Shown here one piece after another: positions 17,147-27,068 of a stretch of DNA of 64,000 nt. Made by a program: the position numbers and the translations under genes. The stretch is from Shewanella sp. CG12_big_fil_rev_8_21_14_0_65_47_15 (GTDB lineage: Bacteria; Pseudomonadota; Gammaproteobacteria; Enterobacterales; Shewanellaceae). The stretch lies in the NCBI RefSeq assembly GCF_002783505.1, contig NZ_PFGL01000019.1, positions 1 to 64,000 on the forward strand. The letters run 5' to 3'. The notes under the pieces were generated by a model that was given only the letters and a program-made list of their open reading frames with translations, ran no database searches and had not been told where the DNA came from. The stretch's first letter is position 1. Every line of letters begins with the position of its first letter.

Positions 17147-17917
17147 TTACTTTTGAGCAGGCTCAGCGGCTGGCGCTGCAGACGCTTTCTCAACTGACTT
17201 CAACTCAACTTCGAAAATCAATGTCGAGTTAGGTGGAATAGTGCCTGTATCACGGTCACCGTAGGCTAAGTTTGCAGGAATAACAAACTTGTACTTAGCG
17301 CCCACTGGCATTAATTGCACGCCTTCGGTCCAGCCTGGAATAACGCGATTCAGTGGGAACTTAGCCGTTTGACCACGTTTGTATGAACTGTCGAACTCAG
17401 TACCGTCGATTAAAGTCCCGACGTAATCCACCTCTACCGTGTCTTCTGCGGCAGGTTTTTCACCAGAACCTGGGGTTAACACTTCATATTGCAGGCCCGA
17501 TTCAGTGGTCACTACGCCTGGTTTAGCCTTGTTGTCTTCGAGGAACTTTTTACCGTCCTCGATATTTTTCGCGGCAATGGCCTTAGCTTGTTCTTGACGT
17601 TTGTCGTTTAACTTCTTGTCTAAACTTTGAAGAATGGTTTGCATTTCTTCTTCAGTTAATTTCAGTTGATCATTCAAACCGTTAGTAAAGCCTGTAACGA
17701 TCAGAGTGCGGTCAACTGGCAGGCCTAATTCTTCTTGCTCTTTGATATGGCCAGACATATAACGACCGATTGAAGCGCCTACACTATATGCTTCTTTTTG
17801 AGCTTCTGTCGTTAATTCAACATTTGTGCTTGTGTTTGTTGCTTTTTCTTCTTGATTACAAGCAGATAGGCCAATAACAGCCAATGCAACTAACGATAAT
17901 TTATAAATCGATTTCAT
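17147..17917 (-). CDS. fkpA: FKBP-type peptidyl-prolyl isomerase (FkpA/Mip-like lipoprotein)
   Basis: A 256-residue envelope prolyl isomerase and chaperone. The N-terminus MKSIYKLSLVALAVIGLSAC ends in a lipobox (LSAC), so it is probably an outer-membrane lipoprotein rather than soluble. An alpha-helical dimerisation region (about 40-125) leads to the FKBP domain (VEVDYVGTLIDGTEFDSSY, FPLNRVIPGWTEGVQLMPVG, NLAYGDRDTGTIPPNSTLIF), with the usual active-site aromatics intact. A short Ala/Pro tail ends the protein. Monocistronic with a strong terminator. Confidence 0.93.
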   Translation of the reverse strand: MKSIYKLSLVALAVIGLSACNQEEKATNTSTNVELTTEAQKEAYSVGASIGRYMSGHIKEQEELGLPVDRTLIVTGFTNGLNDQLKLTEEEMQTILQSLDKKLNDKRQEQAKAIAAKNIEDGKKFLEDNKAKPGVVTTESGLQYEVLTPGSGEKPAAEDTVEVDYVGTLIDGTEFDSSYKRGQTAKFPLNRVIPGWTEGVQLMPVGAKYKFVIPANLAYGDRDTGTIPPNSTLIFEVELKSVEKASAAPAAEPAQK

Positions 17918-18071
17918 TAAAGCTTCCTCAGCATCCTCAAGCGGTTACAATAACCTAAGCGCGACAACTTTATACTAGTTATCTCAGTTATACCAACTAG
18001 ATTCTTTATGGGTTAACAGTGATTAATCTCACTCTCTCGAGACTAGAGACACCAACTTTAGGAGCAAGTTC

Positions 18072-19022
18072 ATGAAGAAAAATCTACTGCTGGTAATTTG
18101 TACCATTTTTCTGACGGCTTGCCAGCCCAAAGCCGATGATATTAACGTCCTCACCACAGGGCCTAGTTATAGCGCCAGCCTCTCGAGTAATGCCCAATTC
18201 GCCTTAGTTGCGACTCAAAGTGAGGGCGTCCAGTATTGGGATTTAAGCACCCACACACTTAAATACCAATGGATACATGGCGATATCAATACTGGTGTCA
18301 CCAGCACAGCCATTTCCCCCAACGGGCTCTTTGCCGCTTCATTAAGCCGGGATTCAGTTGCGCTATGGACAATAACCGACGGTAAATCCCTAGGTTGGTG
18401 GTCATTACCCTCATCGGGTGAGAGCGTCGCGGTTGCCGATACTGGCGCCCTCTTAATCGGGCTTAATGATGGTACTGTCATGTCGTTAAATGCGGCCAAA
18501 ACAGCGTTAATCAAATTTCTAGGCCATAAAGAGCGGGTGAATAGCGTCGCCCTTTCAGCCGATGGTCGTATCGCCTTGACAGGATCGAACGATATGCAGG
18601 CCATTCTCTGGCAGGCACAAACCGGACAACCCCTGCACACTTGGACCTTAAGTAGTCGCATCACTAAGGTTGCACTCAATGATAGCGGTAGCCTAAGTTT
18701 TACCAATGGTAGCACGAATGAAGCAAAAATCTGGGACAACACTAGCGGTAAGTTGCTAAATCAATTAGAGATTAAACGTCGCCAAATGAACTTCTCTGCG
18801 GTACGCTTTATTAAGCAAGACAGCCAACTATTAACCGGCACCCCCGCCAGAGAGGTAATACTCTGGCAACGAGATACCGGGAAACAAATCGGTAAATGGC
18901 AGGTAGCACTCACTAAAAACAGCCAAAACCGAGGAGCCGTTGTATACTCTGTGGCAATTCGAGATACCAATAAAGTCGTTAGTATCAGTAGCCAAGGCTT
19001 AGTGGAGACTTGGCAGCAATAG
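18072..19022 (+). CDS. WD40-repeat lipoprotein
   Basis: A 316-residue protein with a lipoprotein signal (MKKNLLLVICTIFLTAC, lipobox LTAC) and a WD40-type propeller. Repeat units are visible as YWDLSTHTLKYQW, LWTITDGKSLGWW, GHKERVNSVALSADGRIALT with ILWQAQTGQ, IWDNTSGKLLNQL and ILWQRDTGKQIGKW. WD40 propellers are binding scaffolds; the partner is unknown. It heads a run of same-strand genes (slyX, def-like, COG3014, lpoB) about envelope function. ATG follows AGGAGCAAGTTC. Confidence 0.85.
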   Translation: MKKNLLLVICTIFLTACQPKADDINVLTTGPSYSASLSSNAQFALVATQSEGVQYWDLSTHTLKYQWIHGDINTGVTSTAISPNGLFAASLSRDSVALWTITDGKSLGWWSLPSSGESVAVADTGALLIGLNDGTVMSLNAAKTALIKFLGHKERVNSVALSADGRIALTGSNDMQAILWQAQTGQPLHTWTLSSRITKVALNDSGSLSFTNGSTNEAKIWDNTSGKLLNQLEIKRRQMNFSAVRFIKQDSQLLTGTPAREVILWQRDTGKQIGKWQVALTKNSQNRGAVVYSVAIRDTNKVVSISSQGLVETWQQ

Positions 19023-19031
19023 AGGTTAGTC

Positions 19032-19244
19032 ATGCAAGGCGTACAAGCACAGATTGAAGAGCTACAAATGAAACTAGCTTTTCAGGAACTCACGGTCGAA
19101 GAGCTAAACCAAGAAGTGATAAAACTGAATCGGCTCATGGCTCATCAGCAGCACCAGATCCAATTATTAGTCGGAAAGTTACAGGCAATAGAGCCCAGTA
19201 ATATGGCAACCCAAGCAGAAGAAACACCGCCACCACATTACTAA
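19032..19244 (+). CDS. slyX: SlyX family protein
   Basis: A 70-residue, almost wholly coiled-coil protein. The sequence [20 protein letters not shown] followed by [19 protein letters not shown] and the terminal PPPHY are diagnostic of SlyX. The family is widespread in gammaproteobacteria; its function is not established. Nine bases separate it from the WD40 gene. Confidence 0.93.
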   Translation: MQGVQAQIEELQMKLAFQELTVEELNQEVIKLNRLMAHQQHQIQLLVGKLQAIEPSNMATQAEETPPPHY

Positions 19245-19306
19245 TACTGACGCTTTAAAATAAGAGTTTGATTGAAGACGGTACCGCAAAATATCCAGGG
19301 AATGCG

Positions 19307-19855
19307 ATGTTTAAACATTTGATGCCAAAACAAACCCCGCCTTTACTACCCATAGCGTTAGTGGGTGAAGCTATCTTAGGGCAGACTGCAATTGCTGTGC
19401 ATCATTTCGATGCCGAGCTTGCGCACCTTGCAGAGCAAATGTCTGTCAGCATGGAGGCCGCCAAAGGTGTTGGCATCGCGGCTCCCCAAGTGTATAGCCC
19501 TTTAGCCTTATTTATTATGGCCTCGCGCCCTAACGAGCGTTATCCTGATGCCCCATTTATGGCTCCCCTTGTGGTCGTCAATCCACAAATATTAAGCGTA
19601 TCGGCTAACCTTAGCGCAGGTGAAGAAGGTTGCCTGTCAGTGCCAGGGCAAAGATTTAATATTCTTCGACATCAGACTATCGAAGTGCGTTATCAGAATT
19701 TACAGGGTGAATGGCAGCAAACTGAATTATCAGGATTTATTGCACGGATCTTCCAACATGAATTCGATCATTTACAGGGCATTACCCTATTAGAGCGTTC
19801 ACAAATGCCGGAGCAAAAACAGCGTATCCATCAAGAAGGTGATCCTCAAGCATGA
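19307..19855 (+). CDS. def: Peptide deformylase paralogue
   Basis: A 182-residue member of the peptide deformylase family, which removes the formyl group from nascent N-terminal Met using a metal ion. All three motifs are kept: GVGIAAPQ, EGCLSVPG (metal-ligand Cys) and FQHEFDHLQG (two His ligands and the catalytic Glu). So it is likely active. The ATG at 19307 is preferred to the TTG at 19268 because AGGGA lies six bases before it. It is not beside fmt, where the housekeeping def usually sits, so it is probably a second copy. Overlaps the next gene by four bases (ATGA). Confidence 0.85.
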   Translation: MFKHLMPKQTPPLLPIALVGEAILGQTAIAVHHFDAELAHLAEQMSVSMEAAKGVGIAAPQVYSPLALFIMASRPNERYPDAPFMAPLVVVNPQILSVSANLSAGEEGCLSVPGQRFNILRHQTIEVRYQNLQGEWQQTELSGFIARIFQHEFDHLQGITLLERSQMPEQKQRIHQEGDPQA

Positions 19856-21255
19856 AAACGACCTTCAGCAATTCTTTGATAAGATCGGCCATTAGCAGCA
19901 CCTTAATTATCGGCTTCGCATTAGGCGCCAGCGGCTGTGCCTATAACAGTGTTTTTATCAATTATCCCTCGCAAATTGCCCCAATTAAACAAGGGCTAAA
20001 CACTGCAACCCCCTTGGCTGATATCGACAAACTTGCCAGCAATATCAATGGCAACGATGGCCTACTCTATGCCCAAGAAGCGGGGAGAGTTGCCCAAATA
20101 GCCGGCGACTTTGCCAGCAGCAAGCAATACTATCAGCAGGCCGTAGCCGCCTATATTGCCTTTGACGATAAAGCCAAAATTAGCGCAAGTGATGTGGGCG
20201 CCACCGCCAGTAGTTTAGTGCTAAACGATAATGCGATTCCCTACCGTGGGCCTGGGTATGAGCGCATTATGTTACATCAATATCAAGCACTTAATTACTT
20301 ATTCAGTGGAGATTATCAAGGGGCGCTCGTCGAAGTGCGCCGCAGTAACGAGTTGCAAGGCAGCGAACAGGAACGCTATCAAAAGTCGCAAAAATCAGTA
20401 CAAGCCATGGCAAATGGCACTGTCGATGCTGAGGTCAATAAACTCGGGCAGGCCGCCGGCACTGTGACCAGCTCTTTCTTAAATGCCTACAGCTATTACA
20501 CTACGGGCGTACTGCATGAAGTGCTCGGCGAGCCAAACGATGCCTTTATTGATTACCGCAAAGCGGCGCAAATTACCCCTGATAACACCTATTTACAACA
20601 GGATTTAGTCCGCCTTGCGAAACAGCTAGGCATGCCTCAATACGATGAATTTAAGCGGCGCTGGGGCGATGCCAAACTGCCCAAATCCGGTGAAGGCCAA
20701 GTGATCTTGATGGTCGAGCGTGGTTTTGTCCCCGAGAAGCAAGCGCTGACAGTGCCCTTTACCATACACGGTAACTGGCAAACCGTGTCTTTGGCGACCT
20801 ATGGCCCAAATAATGCTTTTGTGCAGCCAGCCCAAGTTCAAGGTTTAGGTACAGAGCTCAAAACCGAACCTATTGCCAATATCGATGCCTTAGCCATCAC
20901 GGCATTAAAAGAAGACTTGCCCGGTACTTTAGTGCGCCAAGTCGCTAGGGTATATGCCAAATCAGAAATGGCCTATCAGGTCGAAAAAAGCGGTAAGCCC
21001 GGCAACAATGCCGCCGATATAGGCAGTATTGCCATGCAGATTTTTAACGTAGTCACTGAGCAGGCGGATCGCCGCAGTTGGCTAACGCTTCCTAAACAGG
21101 CGCAGATCGGCAGACGTTATCTCAATCCGGGGGAATATACCCTACAGTTAGATAAAGCTCCGCCAGCCAAAATTGACGTTGCAGCAGGCAAAACCACCTT
21201 AGTCTGGGCAATTGATACTGGTAATTACACTCGAATTTATTCAATAATCATCTAG
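19852..21255 (+). CDS. COG3014-family lipoprotein
   Basis: A 467-residue envelope lipoprotein. The signal peptide ends in a lipobox (FALGASGC). The middle holds TPR-like helices (YYQQAVAAYIAFDDKAKISA; ALNYLFSGDYQGALVEVRRS; YRKAAQITPDNTYLQQDLVRL). The C-terminal half is beta-rich. COG3014 proteins are commonly encoded beside LpoB and YcfL in marine gammaproteobacteria, as here. The role is unproven but likely tied to peptidoglycan synthesis or outer-membrane lipoproteins. Translationally coupled to the deformylase by ATGA. Confidence 0.8.
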   Translation: MKTTFSNSLIRSAISSTLIIGFALGASGCAYNSVFINYPSQIAPIKQGLNTATPLADIDKLASNINGNDGLLYAQEAGRVAQIAGDFASSKQYYQQAVAAYIAFDDKAKISASDVGATASSLVLNDNAIPYRGPGYERIMLHQYQALNYLFSGDYQGALVEVRRSNELQGSEQERYQKSQKSVQAMANGTVDAEVNKLGQAAGTVTSSFLNAYSYYTTGVLHEVLGEPNDAFIDYRKAAQITPDNTYLQQDLVRLAKQLGMPQYDEFKRRWGDAKLPKSGEGQVILMVERGFVPEKQALTVPFTIHGNWQTVSLATYGPNNAFVQPAQVQGLGTELKTEPIANIDALAITALKEDLPGTLVRQVARVYAKSEMAYQVEKSGKPGNNAADIGSIAMQIFNVVTEQADRRSWLTLPKQAQIGRRYLNPGEYTLQLDKAPPAKIDVAAGKTTLVWAIDTGNYTRIYSIII

Positions 21256-21317
21256 CGGTGAATGTTTGGATAAAACGAGTGTCATTAAGTTTATACAATC
21301 ACAAAATGGAACTGACT

Positions 21318-21911
21318 ATGAAACAATTTAAACTAATTTTTGTGCTGGCTGCCGTACTGGGTCTGGCTGCATGTCAATCTAAAGTCGAGTATGGTGATGC
21401 CACCGAAGTTGAAACCGTCAACGAAAACTTTGGCTCAACGGATCTGCAGGCCATCGCCGCTAAGATGGTGGATAGCATGATGACGTTCCCCCCAATCGTC
21501 GCAATGACTGCAAATAATCGTCCAATTTTATTTGTCGATAGCATTAAAAACAAAACCTCAGAGCATATTGATACAGAGTCAGTGACAGACTCTATCAGCA
21601 ATAAGCTGTTACGTTCTGGCAAGTTCCGTTTTATCGATATGACCAAGGTTGATTCGGTGCGTAAGCAGCTGGATTATCAAAATAATACTGGCATGATTGA
21701 TCCATCAACCGCCATCAAGTTTGGTCGTCAAATTGGCGCCCAATATATGCTCTATGGCAACCTGTCTAGCATAGTAAAACAAGACGGTAGCACTAAAGAC
21801 GTTTACTACAAGATGACCATGCGTCTAATGGATTTAGAAACCGGTTTGATTGAGTGGTCAGATGAAAAAGAAATCCGTAAGACTAAGTCTAAGTCTTTCT
21901 TAGGTATGTAA
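21318..21911 (+). CDS. lpoB: LpoB-like penicillin-binding protein activator
   Basis: An outer-membrane lipoprotein that in E. coli stimulates PBP1b. The ATG at 21318 gives a clean lipoprotein signal, MKQFKLIFVLAAVLGLAAC; the 20 codons before it (from 21258) do not fit a signal peptide. The mature domain matches LpoB/COG3417: MTANNRPILFVDSIKNKTSE, LLRSGKFRFIDMTKVD, FGRQIGAQYMLYGNLSSI and KMTMRLMDLETGLIEWSDEK. Last gene before a strong terminator. Confidence 0.88.
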   Translation: MKQFKLIFVLAAVLGLAACQSKVEYGDATEVETVNENFGSTDLQAIAAKMVDSMMTFPPIVAMTANNRPILFVDSIKNKTSEHIDTESVTDSISNKLLRSGKFRFIDMTKVDSVRKQLDYQNNTGMIDPSTAIKFGRQIGAQYMLYGNLSSIVKQDGSTKDVYYKMTMRLMDLETGLIEWSDEKEIRKTKSKSFLGM

Positions 21912-21950
21912 TTACGGCACTGGGCACCAGTACGCCCCATCGCCCCGTAG

Positions 21951-21978
21951 AAGCCAGCATCATTGCTGGCTTTTTTTT
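21951..21978 (+). terminator. Rho-independent terminator after lpoB
   Basis: Stem AAGCCAGCA/TGCTGGCTT with a four-base loop followed by eight T. Confidence 0.9.
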
Positions 21979-22159
21979 ACATTTTTAACATTGGTTATCC
22001 CAGGTAAATAAGGTAGTGTACTGCCCCAAAATACACTGCAATGATGCCACAATTGGGCGCAGTTCTAACCTTGGGGTGAGGCCAGCACGGTCAGCCAACG
22101 GCTAGATGAATGCCAATATCCGCGCAGAAAAGATAACAAATCGTTGAAGGATTTAAGTT

Positions 22160-24793
22160 GTGAACTTGTTTAAAGCTAGCCTGATCGCCCTAACCTGCTC
22201 CGCATTAATATCATGTGCAACCCAAAGTACGCTCAATACTGGGCCGCGGGATGCGAGCCCTTATATCAGCCAATATCAGGCGAGTCTGCGCTCCCAATTC
22301 GTTTCCGACGTCCACTATGCACTGGATTTTCAACTGACGGGCGAAGCCGAGTTCACGGCGAGCACTAAGGTGACCTTCAACTTAAGTGAAGTACCAAAAC
22401 AACTGAGCTTAGATTTAAATAAAGCACAGATAAAGCGCTTTATGATCAATGGTACCGCCGTTTACCCTAACTATAATGGCGCCTATATCAGCTTAAATAC
22501 CCGTTTACTGACCTCGGGGGAAAACACGGTCGAAGTGCTGTTTACCCGTGCCCACAGCACCAATGGTGAGGGCTTGCACCGTTTCCAAGATCCCGTCGAT
22601 GGCAAAGTGTACCTCTATTCCCACTTCGAACCCGCCGCCGCGCAGCAGATGTTTGCCGTATTTGACCAACCTGATATTAAGGCCAACTACCAAATTACGG
22701 TAACGGCCCCAAAGGACTGGCAAGTGATCAGTGCGATGCGTGAAACCAATATCACCGCTGTGGGGGCTTTTAATCGCTGGGAGTTTCCACAAACGCCTAA
22801 GTTGAGTCCCTATAACTTCTCTATGCATGCGGGGCCTTACCATATGTGGCAGGATAATTCCGGCCGCTATCCAATGCGCTTATTCGCGCGGGAGTCCGTC
22901 GCCAGCCAAGTAACACCCCAGGATTGGTTTACCTATACAAAGCAAGGTTTAACCTTCTTTGATAACTATTTTGGCATCCCTTATCCCTTTAAAAAGTACG
23001 ATCAAATTCTGGTGCCTGACTTTCTCTATGGCGCGATGGAAAATGCGGGCGCAGTGACCTTTGCTGAGGATCATTTCCTCCATAAAGCGGCCATGACGGC
23101 GGAGCAAAAACAAAGCCTCGCAGGCGTTATCATGCATGAAATGGCGCACCAATGGTTTGGCGATCTCGTCACTATGAAATGGTGGAACGGCCTGTGGCTC
23201 AATGAAAGCTTTGCTTCTTTTATGGGAACCCTTGCAACCCAAGAAGCCACCGAATTTACCAATGCCTGGCGCAGTTTTTATGCCCAAGGCAAGCAAAGAG
23301 CCTATGAACAGGACAGTTTAGTCACCACTCACCCGATTGAAGTCCCCGTCACAACGACGCAAAATGCCTTCGATAATATCGATGCTATTACCTATCAAAA
23401 GGGAGCCTCGACACTGAAACAACTGCGCCACTTGCTAGGCGATATGGTGTTCCGCCGCGGTGTCAGCAATTACTTAAAACAGTACAGCTATCAAAATGCC
23501 GAACTAGACGATTTTATCAATAGCTTGGGCCAAGCCGCTGGGCGTGACTTAAAGGTATGGACTCAGGAATGGCTCTACAGCGCAGGGGTTAACACCATTA
23601 AAGCAGAATATCGCTGTGAAGGTAATCGCATCAGCGAGTTTAGCCTATTGCAGCTCCCCGCAAGTACAGATCTGCCGACACTGCGCGAACAAAAGGTGCA
23701 GATAGCCCTATTCACCCAGGGCCGTTTCGATTTAAGAAATGACATCACAGTGCCAGTGACTTATAAGGGTGAACGCACCGAAGTCAAACAATTGGTTGGT
23801 GAGCGTTGCCCGGATTTAGTGTATCCAAACTTTGATGACTGGGGTTTTGTAAAAGTAGAGTTAGATGACAAGTCCTTTACGACGGCCAAGCAACAACTCA
23901 GTAATGTGTCGGATCCTTTGCTGCGTTCAATGCTGTGGCAAAGTCTGTGGGATAGCGTGCGCGAAGGTAACTTGAGCTTAGATCAATACCTGAGCACAGT
24001 GTTTGTCAACGCTCCTGCGGAGACGGATTACACTATCGTCGGCCAAATTATCTCAAGCCTGCTGCGCTCAAAGGAATACTTAGCACAAATCGCCCCTATC
24101 CAGCAAAACTATGCCGAGAATGCGGTTAAAGGGCTAGCACAGATGAGCCTAAGAAAGACCATGGAAAGTAAAGATGATAGTGACTTCCAGCGCCGTTGGT
24201 TTAACGCCTATATACAGCTAGCAAGCGATCGTGACAGTCTGCGCCACCTCGCGCAGCTTTTAGATGGCACCTCAAAAATCAAGGGGCTAACGCTAGATCA
24301 AGATCTACGCTGGAGCATCATTACCCAACTCAATCGTTATGATTTTCCGAATGCGCAGCAACGTTTAACCAAAGAAGCGGCAAAGGATAACTCGGATTCG
24401 GGTGAAAAAGCGGCCCTCGCGGCTCAGGTTATCCGCCCCGAAGCCGCGGCTAAACGTCGCTGGTTGAGTAAAGTTCATTCAGACACCCTGCCATTTGCGA
24501 AGCAGCGAATTGTGATGGAGCATTTATACCCCGCCGAGCAAAAACTATTGAATGCCGCAACCGCAGAAGAGCGCTTAGCCAGCTTAGTGGATATGGATAA
24601 AAAGGGGCCAGTGTTTATGCGTAGCTATAGCAAAAACTTAATCCCAACCGACTGTAACTACACGAGTATTGCCGCATTGGATAAAGTGCTAGATAGTCAG
24701 ACTGGGCTATCTAATCTTGGACGCCGTGCCCTGCTCGAAACCCGCCAAGCGGAGCAGCGTTGCGTGTTGATCAAGAATAAAATGACCCATTGA
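22160..24793 (+). CDS. M1-family zinc aminopeptidase (lipoprotein)
   Basis: An 877-residue metallo-aminopeptidase. The substrate motif YGAMENAGAVTF (about residue 290) and the zinc site HEMAHQWFGDLVTMKWWNGL with the third ligand in WLNESFASF are intact, so it should be active. GTG start at 22160; the signal MNLFKASLIALTCSALISC ends in a lipobox, so it is membrane-anchored in the envelope, unlike cytosolic PepN. The C-terminal third is the helical ERAP1-like domain. Single-gene unit. Confidence 0.93.
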   Translation: MNLFKASLIALTCSALISCATQSTLNTGPRDASPYISQYQASLRSQFVSDVHYALDFQLTGEAEFTASTKVTFNLSEVPKQLSLDLNKAQIKRFMINGTAVYPNYNGAYISLNTRLLTSGENTVEVLFTRAHSTNGEGLHRFQDPVDGKVYLYSHFEPAAAQQMFAVFDQPDIKANYQITVTAPKDWQVISAMRETNITAVGAFNRWEFPQTPKLSPYNFSMHAGPYHMWQDNSGRYPMRLFARESVASQVTPQDWFTYTKQGLTFFDNYFGIPYPFKKYDQILVPDFLYGAMENAGAVTFAEDHFLHKAAMTAEQKQSLAGVIMHEMAHQWFGDLVTMKWWNGLWLNESFASFMGTLATQEATEFTNAWRSFYAQGKQRAYEQDSLVTTHPIEVPVTTTQNAFDNIDAITYQKGASTLKQLRHLLGDMVFRRGVSNYLKQYSYQNAELDDFINSLGQAAGRDLKVWTQEWLYSAGVNTIKAEYRCEGNRISEFSLLQLPASTDLPTLREQKVQIALFTQGRFDLRNDITVPVTYKGERTEVKQLVGERCPDLVYPNFDDWGFVKVELDDKSFTTAKQQLSNVSDPLLRSMLWQSLWDSVREGNLSLDQYLSTVFVNAPAETDYTIVGQIISSLLRSKEYLAQIAPIQQNYAENAVKGLAQMSLRKTMESKDDSDFQRRWFNAYIQLASDRDSLRHLAQLLDGTSKIKGLTLDQDLRWSIITQLNRYDFPNAQQRLTKEAAKDNSDSGEKAALAAQVIRPEAAAKRRWLSKVHSDTLPFAKQRIVMEHLYPAEQKLLNAATAEERLASLVDMDKKGPVFMRSYSKNLIPTDCNYTSIAALDKVLDSQTGLSNLGRRALLETRQAEQRCVLIKNKMTH

Positions 24794-24818
24794 TCTTAAT
24801 GTGAAAAATTACGTTAAG

Positions 24819-24841
24819 GGGCTCACAGGAGCCCATTTTTA
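24819..24841 (+). terminator. Hairpin terminator after the M1 peptidase
   Basis: Short stem GGGCTC/GAGCCC with an ACAG loop followed by an ATTTTTA tract. Confidence 0.65.
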
Positions 24842-25089
24842 TGTCCGTAGGAAAGCAACAGACTACAAAATCACGCCTTTATTTAGCCACAGCATTTGTG
24901 AACCATTTAAATAGAACCTCATAATATTTTGTCCCATTATTTATGAATATCAAACCGTTATGCAAACGGTAAATAATGAGGTAAACCCCTAAATTAATTA
25001 AAATAATGATGGCCTCGCCCTGTTTTATAGCCTACAGCCGCTATACTAAAGTAACTTTAGTGCGCTAACGGAATATAAAGGAATAGATA

Positions 25090-26982
25090 ATGCGATCCAC
25101 TCTCAAAACCCGCTTATTATTAAGCAGTCTCATGGCCGTACTTATTACCGTTGCGGTTTTGGTCAGCATCTCCAGCTATTTCATCAGAAATAATGCATTA
25201 GAAAATACCCAACATGAAATTGATCAGCTTGCCAATACCTTTGCTCAAGGTATTGGCCTATGGATGCAAGACCGAAAAAACGCTATCACTAGCCTCAAAA
25301 AGACCATAGAGGCAGAACCTACAGTACAAGTGACGCCGTATTTGCTCCAGGCCCACAATACTATGGGTTTTGCTCTGACGTATTTCGGTGATGAGCAAGG
25401 CAATATGTACCGTCAAGATCCCTCACTCAATACAGCGAACTATGACCCTAGGGTGCGCCCTTGGTATATGGATGCTAAGGCCGCCAATGCGATGATAATG
25501 ACGGCGCCTTACGTCAGTGCGACCTTAAAGAAACAAGTCGTTACCATAGCAGAGCCAGTGATGGTATCAGGGCAACTCTTGGGAGTGGCTGCGGCAAATT
25601 TAACCATAGATCAGCTAACCGATGCGGTGCAGCGCCTTCAGGTACCGGGCAAAGGTTATACTTTAATGGTTGATAGAGCAGGCCTTATCATCAGCCACCC
25701 CAATAGCCAGCTCAATAACCAGCAACTCAATAGTATTGACGGCGACTTCACCACTAGCTGGCTATCCCAACACGCTAACGCTAATACCATGGAGGAGCGA
25801 GACCTCGATGGTACGACGAAATTAATCTATGTCGCTGCCGTTCCCTCAACTGACTGGGCGCTCATTTTCGTTATGGATAAACAGGAAATCATGTCCCAAG
25901 CGACTAATTTGGCATGGTGGATGTCCGCCGTTGGTGCCGCGCTGTTGTTCCTTTTTGGTTTGATTTTGGTTGCCATTTTCAAAATCCAATTTAGAGATCT
26001 GGAGCGCGTTGCCCAAGCACTCAATGATATTGCCGAGGGGGATGGTGATTTAACGGTACGTATTCATACCGCCAATCACCACGATGAAATAGGCATGTTG
26101 GCCTCGGGTTTTAACCGCTTTGTCGAACGTCTCCACGGTATGATTTCACGCATGCACAAAATCGCAGGCCAACTCGAATACCAAGCGAAAGGCAGCAGCG
26201 CTTCGGCAACCGATAACAGCCAACGTATTGAAGTACAACAGGATGAAGTGACTATGGTTGCCACAGCAGTCACCGAAATGGCCAGTGCGACTGAAGAAAT
26301 TGCCAGCAATGCCGAGCACACGGCGCAGACGGCACAAAATGCAGTAGGCCTTTCAAATCACGGACAAAAGCAAGTTATGCAAAGCCAGCAATCCATTCGT
26401 AATTTAGCCAATGAAGTGGAAACCGCTGGCCGTATTATCGGTGAACTCAACGAACACTCGCAGAAGATCAACAGTATTCTGCTGACCATCAGCGGCATTG
26501 CCGAGCAGACCAATCTACTGGCCTTAAACGCAGCTATCGAAGCCGCTCGCGCCGGCGAACAGGGTCGAGGCTTTGCGGTCGTTGCCGACGAAGTGCGCGT
26601 ATTGTCGCAACGCACCCATTCATCGACCCAAGAAATTCAAGCCATGATCGAGACCCTACAACAAACGGCAGGCAAAGCGGTTAAGTCTATGACTCAGAGT
26701 CACGCAATGGCTGAAACCAGTGTCGCCGATGCCCATTCTGCCAGTGAGAGTCTATTGCAAATCAGCAAAGCTATTAATGATATTTCGGATATGGCAAGCC
26801 AAATTGCTACCGCAGCGGAGGAGCAAACTTCAGTCACCAGCGAAATCAACCGTAACACCGAGTCCATCCGTGAGGTTTCTGAAAATCTCTCTATCGAAGC
26901 CCAAACGTCTATGGTACAGGCTCAGGAACTCGCCCATTTAGCGGCGTCACTGCAACAGGAGGTCAACCGCTTTAAGCTGTAA
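25090..26982 (+). CDS. Methyl-accepting chemotaxis protein with Cache sensor
   Basis: A 630-residue chemoreceptor. Transmembrane segment 1 is at 9-30 ([19 protein letters not shown]). A periplasmic double-Cache domain spans about 35-275, with the Cache pattern [15 protein letters not shown]. Transmembrane 2 is [20 protein letters not shown], then a HAMP domain and the signalling helix bundle with the invariant hairpin [20 protein letters not shown] and [16 protein letters not shown]. dCache receptors often bind amino acids or organic acids; the ligand here is unknown. Confidence 0.95.
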   Translation: MRSTLKTRLLLSSLMAVLITVAVLVSISSYFIRNNALENTQHEIDQLANTFAQGIGLWMQDRKNAITSLKKTIEAEPTVQVTPYLLQAHNTMGFALTYFGDEQGNMYRQDPSLNTANYDPRVRPWYMDAKAANAMIMTAPYVSATLKKQVVTIAEPVMVSGQLLGVAAANLTIDQLTDAVQRLQVPGKGYTLMVDRAGLIISHPNSQLNNQQLNSIDGDFTTSWLSQHANANTMEERDLDGTTKLIYVAAVPSTDWALIFVMDKQEIMSQATNLAWWMSAVGAALLFLFGLILVAIFKIQFRDLERVAQALNDIAEGDGDLTVRIHTANHHDEIGMLASGFNRFVERLHGMISRMHKIAGQLEYQAKGSSASATDNSQRIEVQQDEVTMVATAVTEMASATEEIASNAEHTAQTAQNAVGLSNHGQKQVMQSQQSIRNLANEVETAGRIIGELNEHSQKINSILLTISGIAEQTNLLALNAAIEAARAGEQGRGFAVVADEVRVLSQRTHSSTQEIQAMIETLQQTAGKAVKSMTQSHAMAETSVADAHSASESLLQISKAINDISDMASQIATAAEEQTSVTSEINRNTESIREVSENLSIEAQTSMVQAQELAHLAASLQQEVNRFKL

Positions 26983-27020
26983 TGCTAGGTTAACCATCAA
27001 TTGATGATCAGCTATAAATA

Positions 27021-27055
27021 AAAATGCCCGATAACCTAACATTATCGGGCATTTT
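27021..27055. terminator. Bidirectional terminator between chemoreceptor and cyclase
   Basis: Perfect 14-base stem AAAATGCCCGATAA/TTATCGGGCATTTT between convergent genes. Confidence 0.9.
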
Positions 27056-27068
27056 ATTGATGCTGAAG

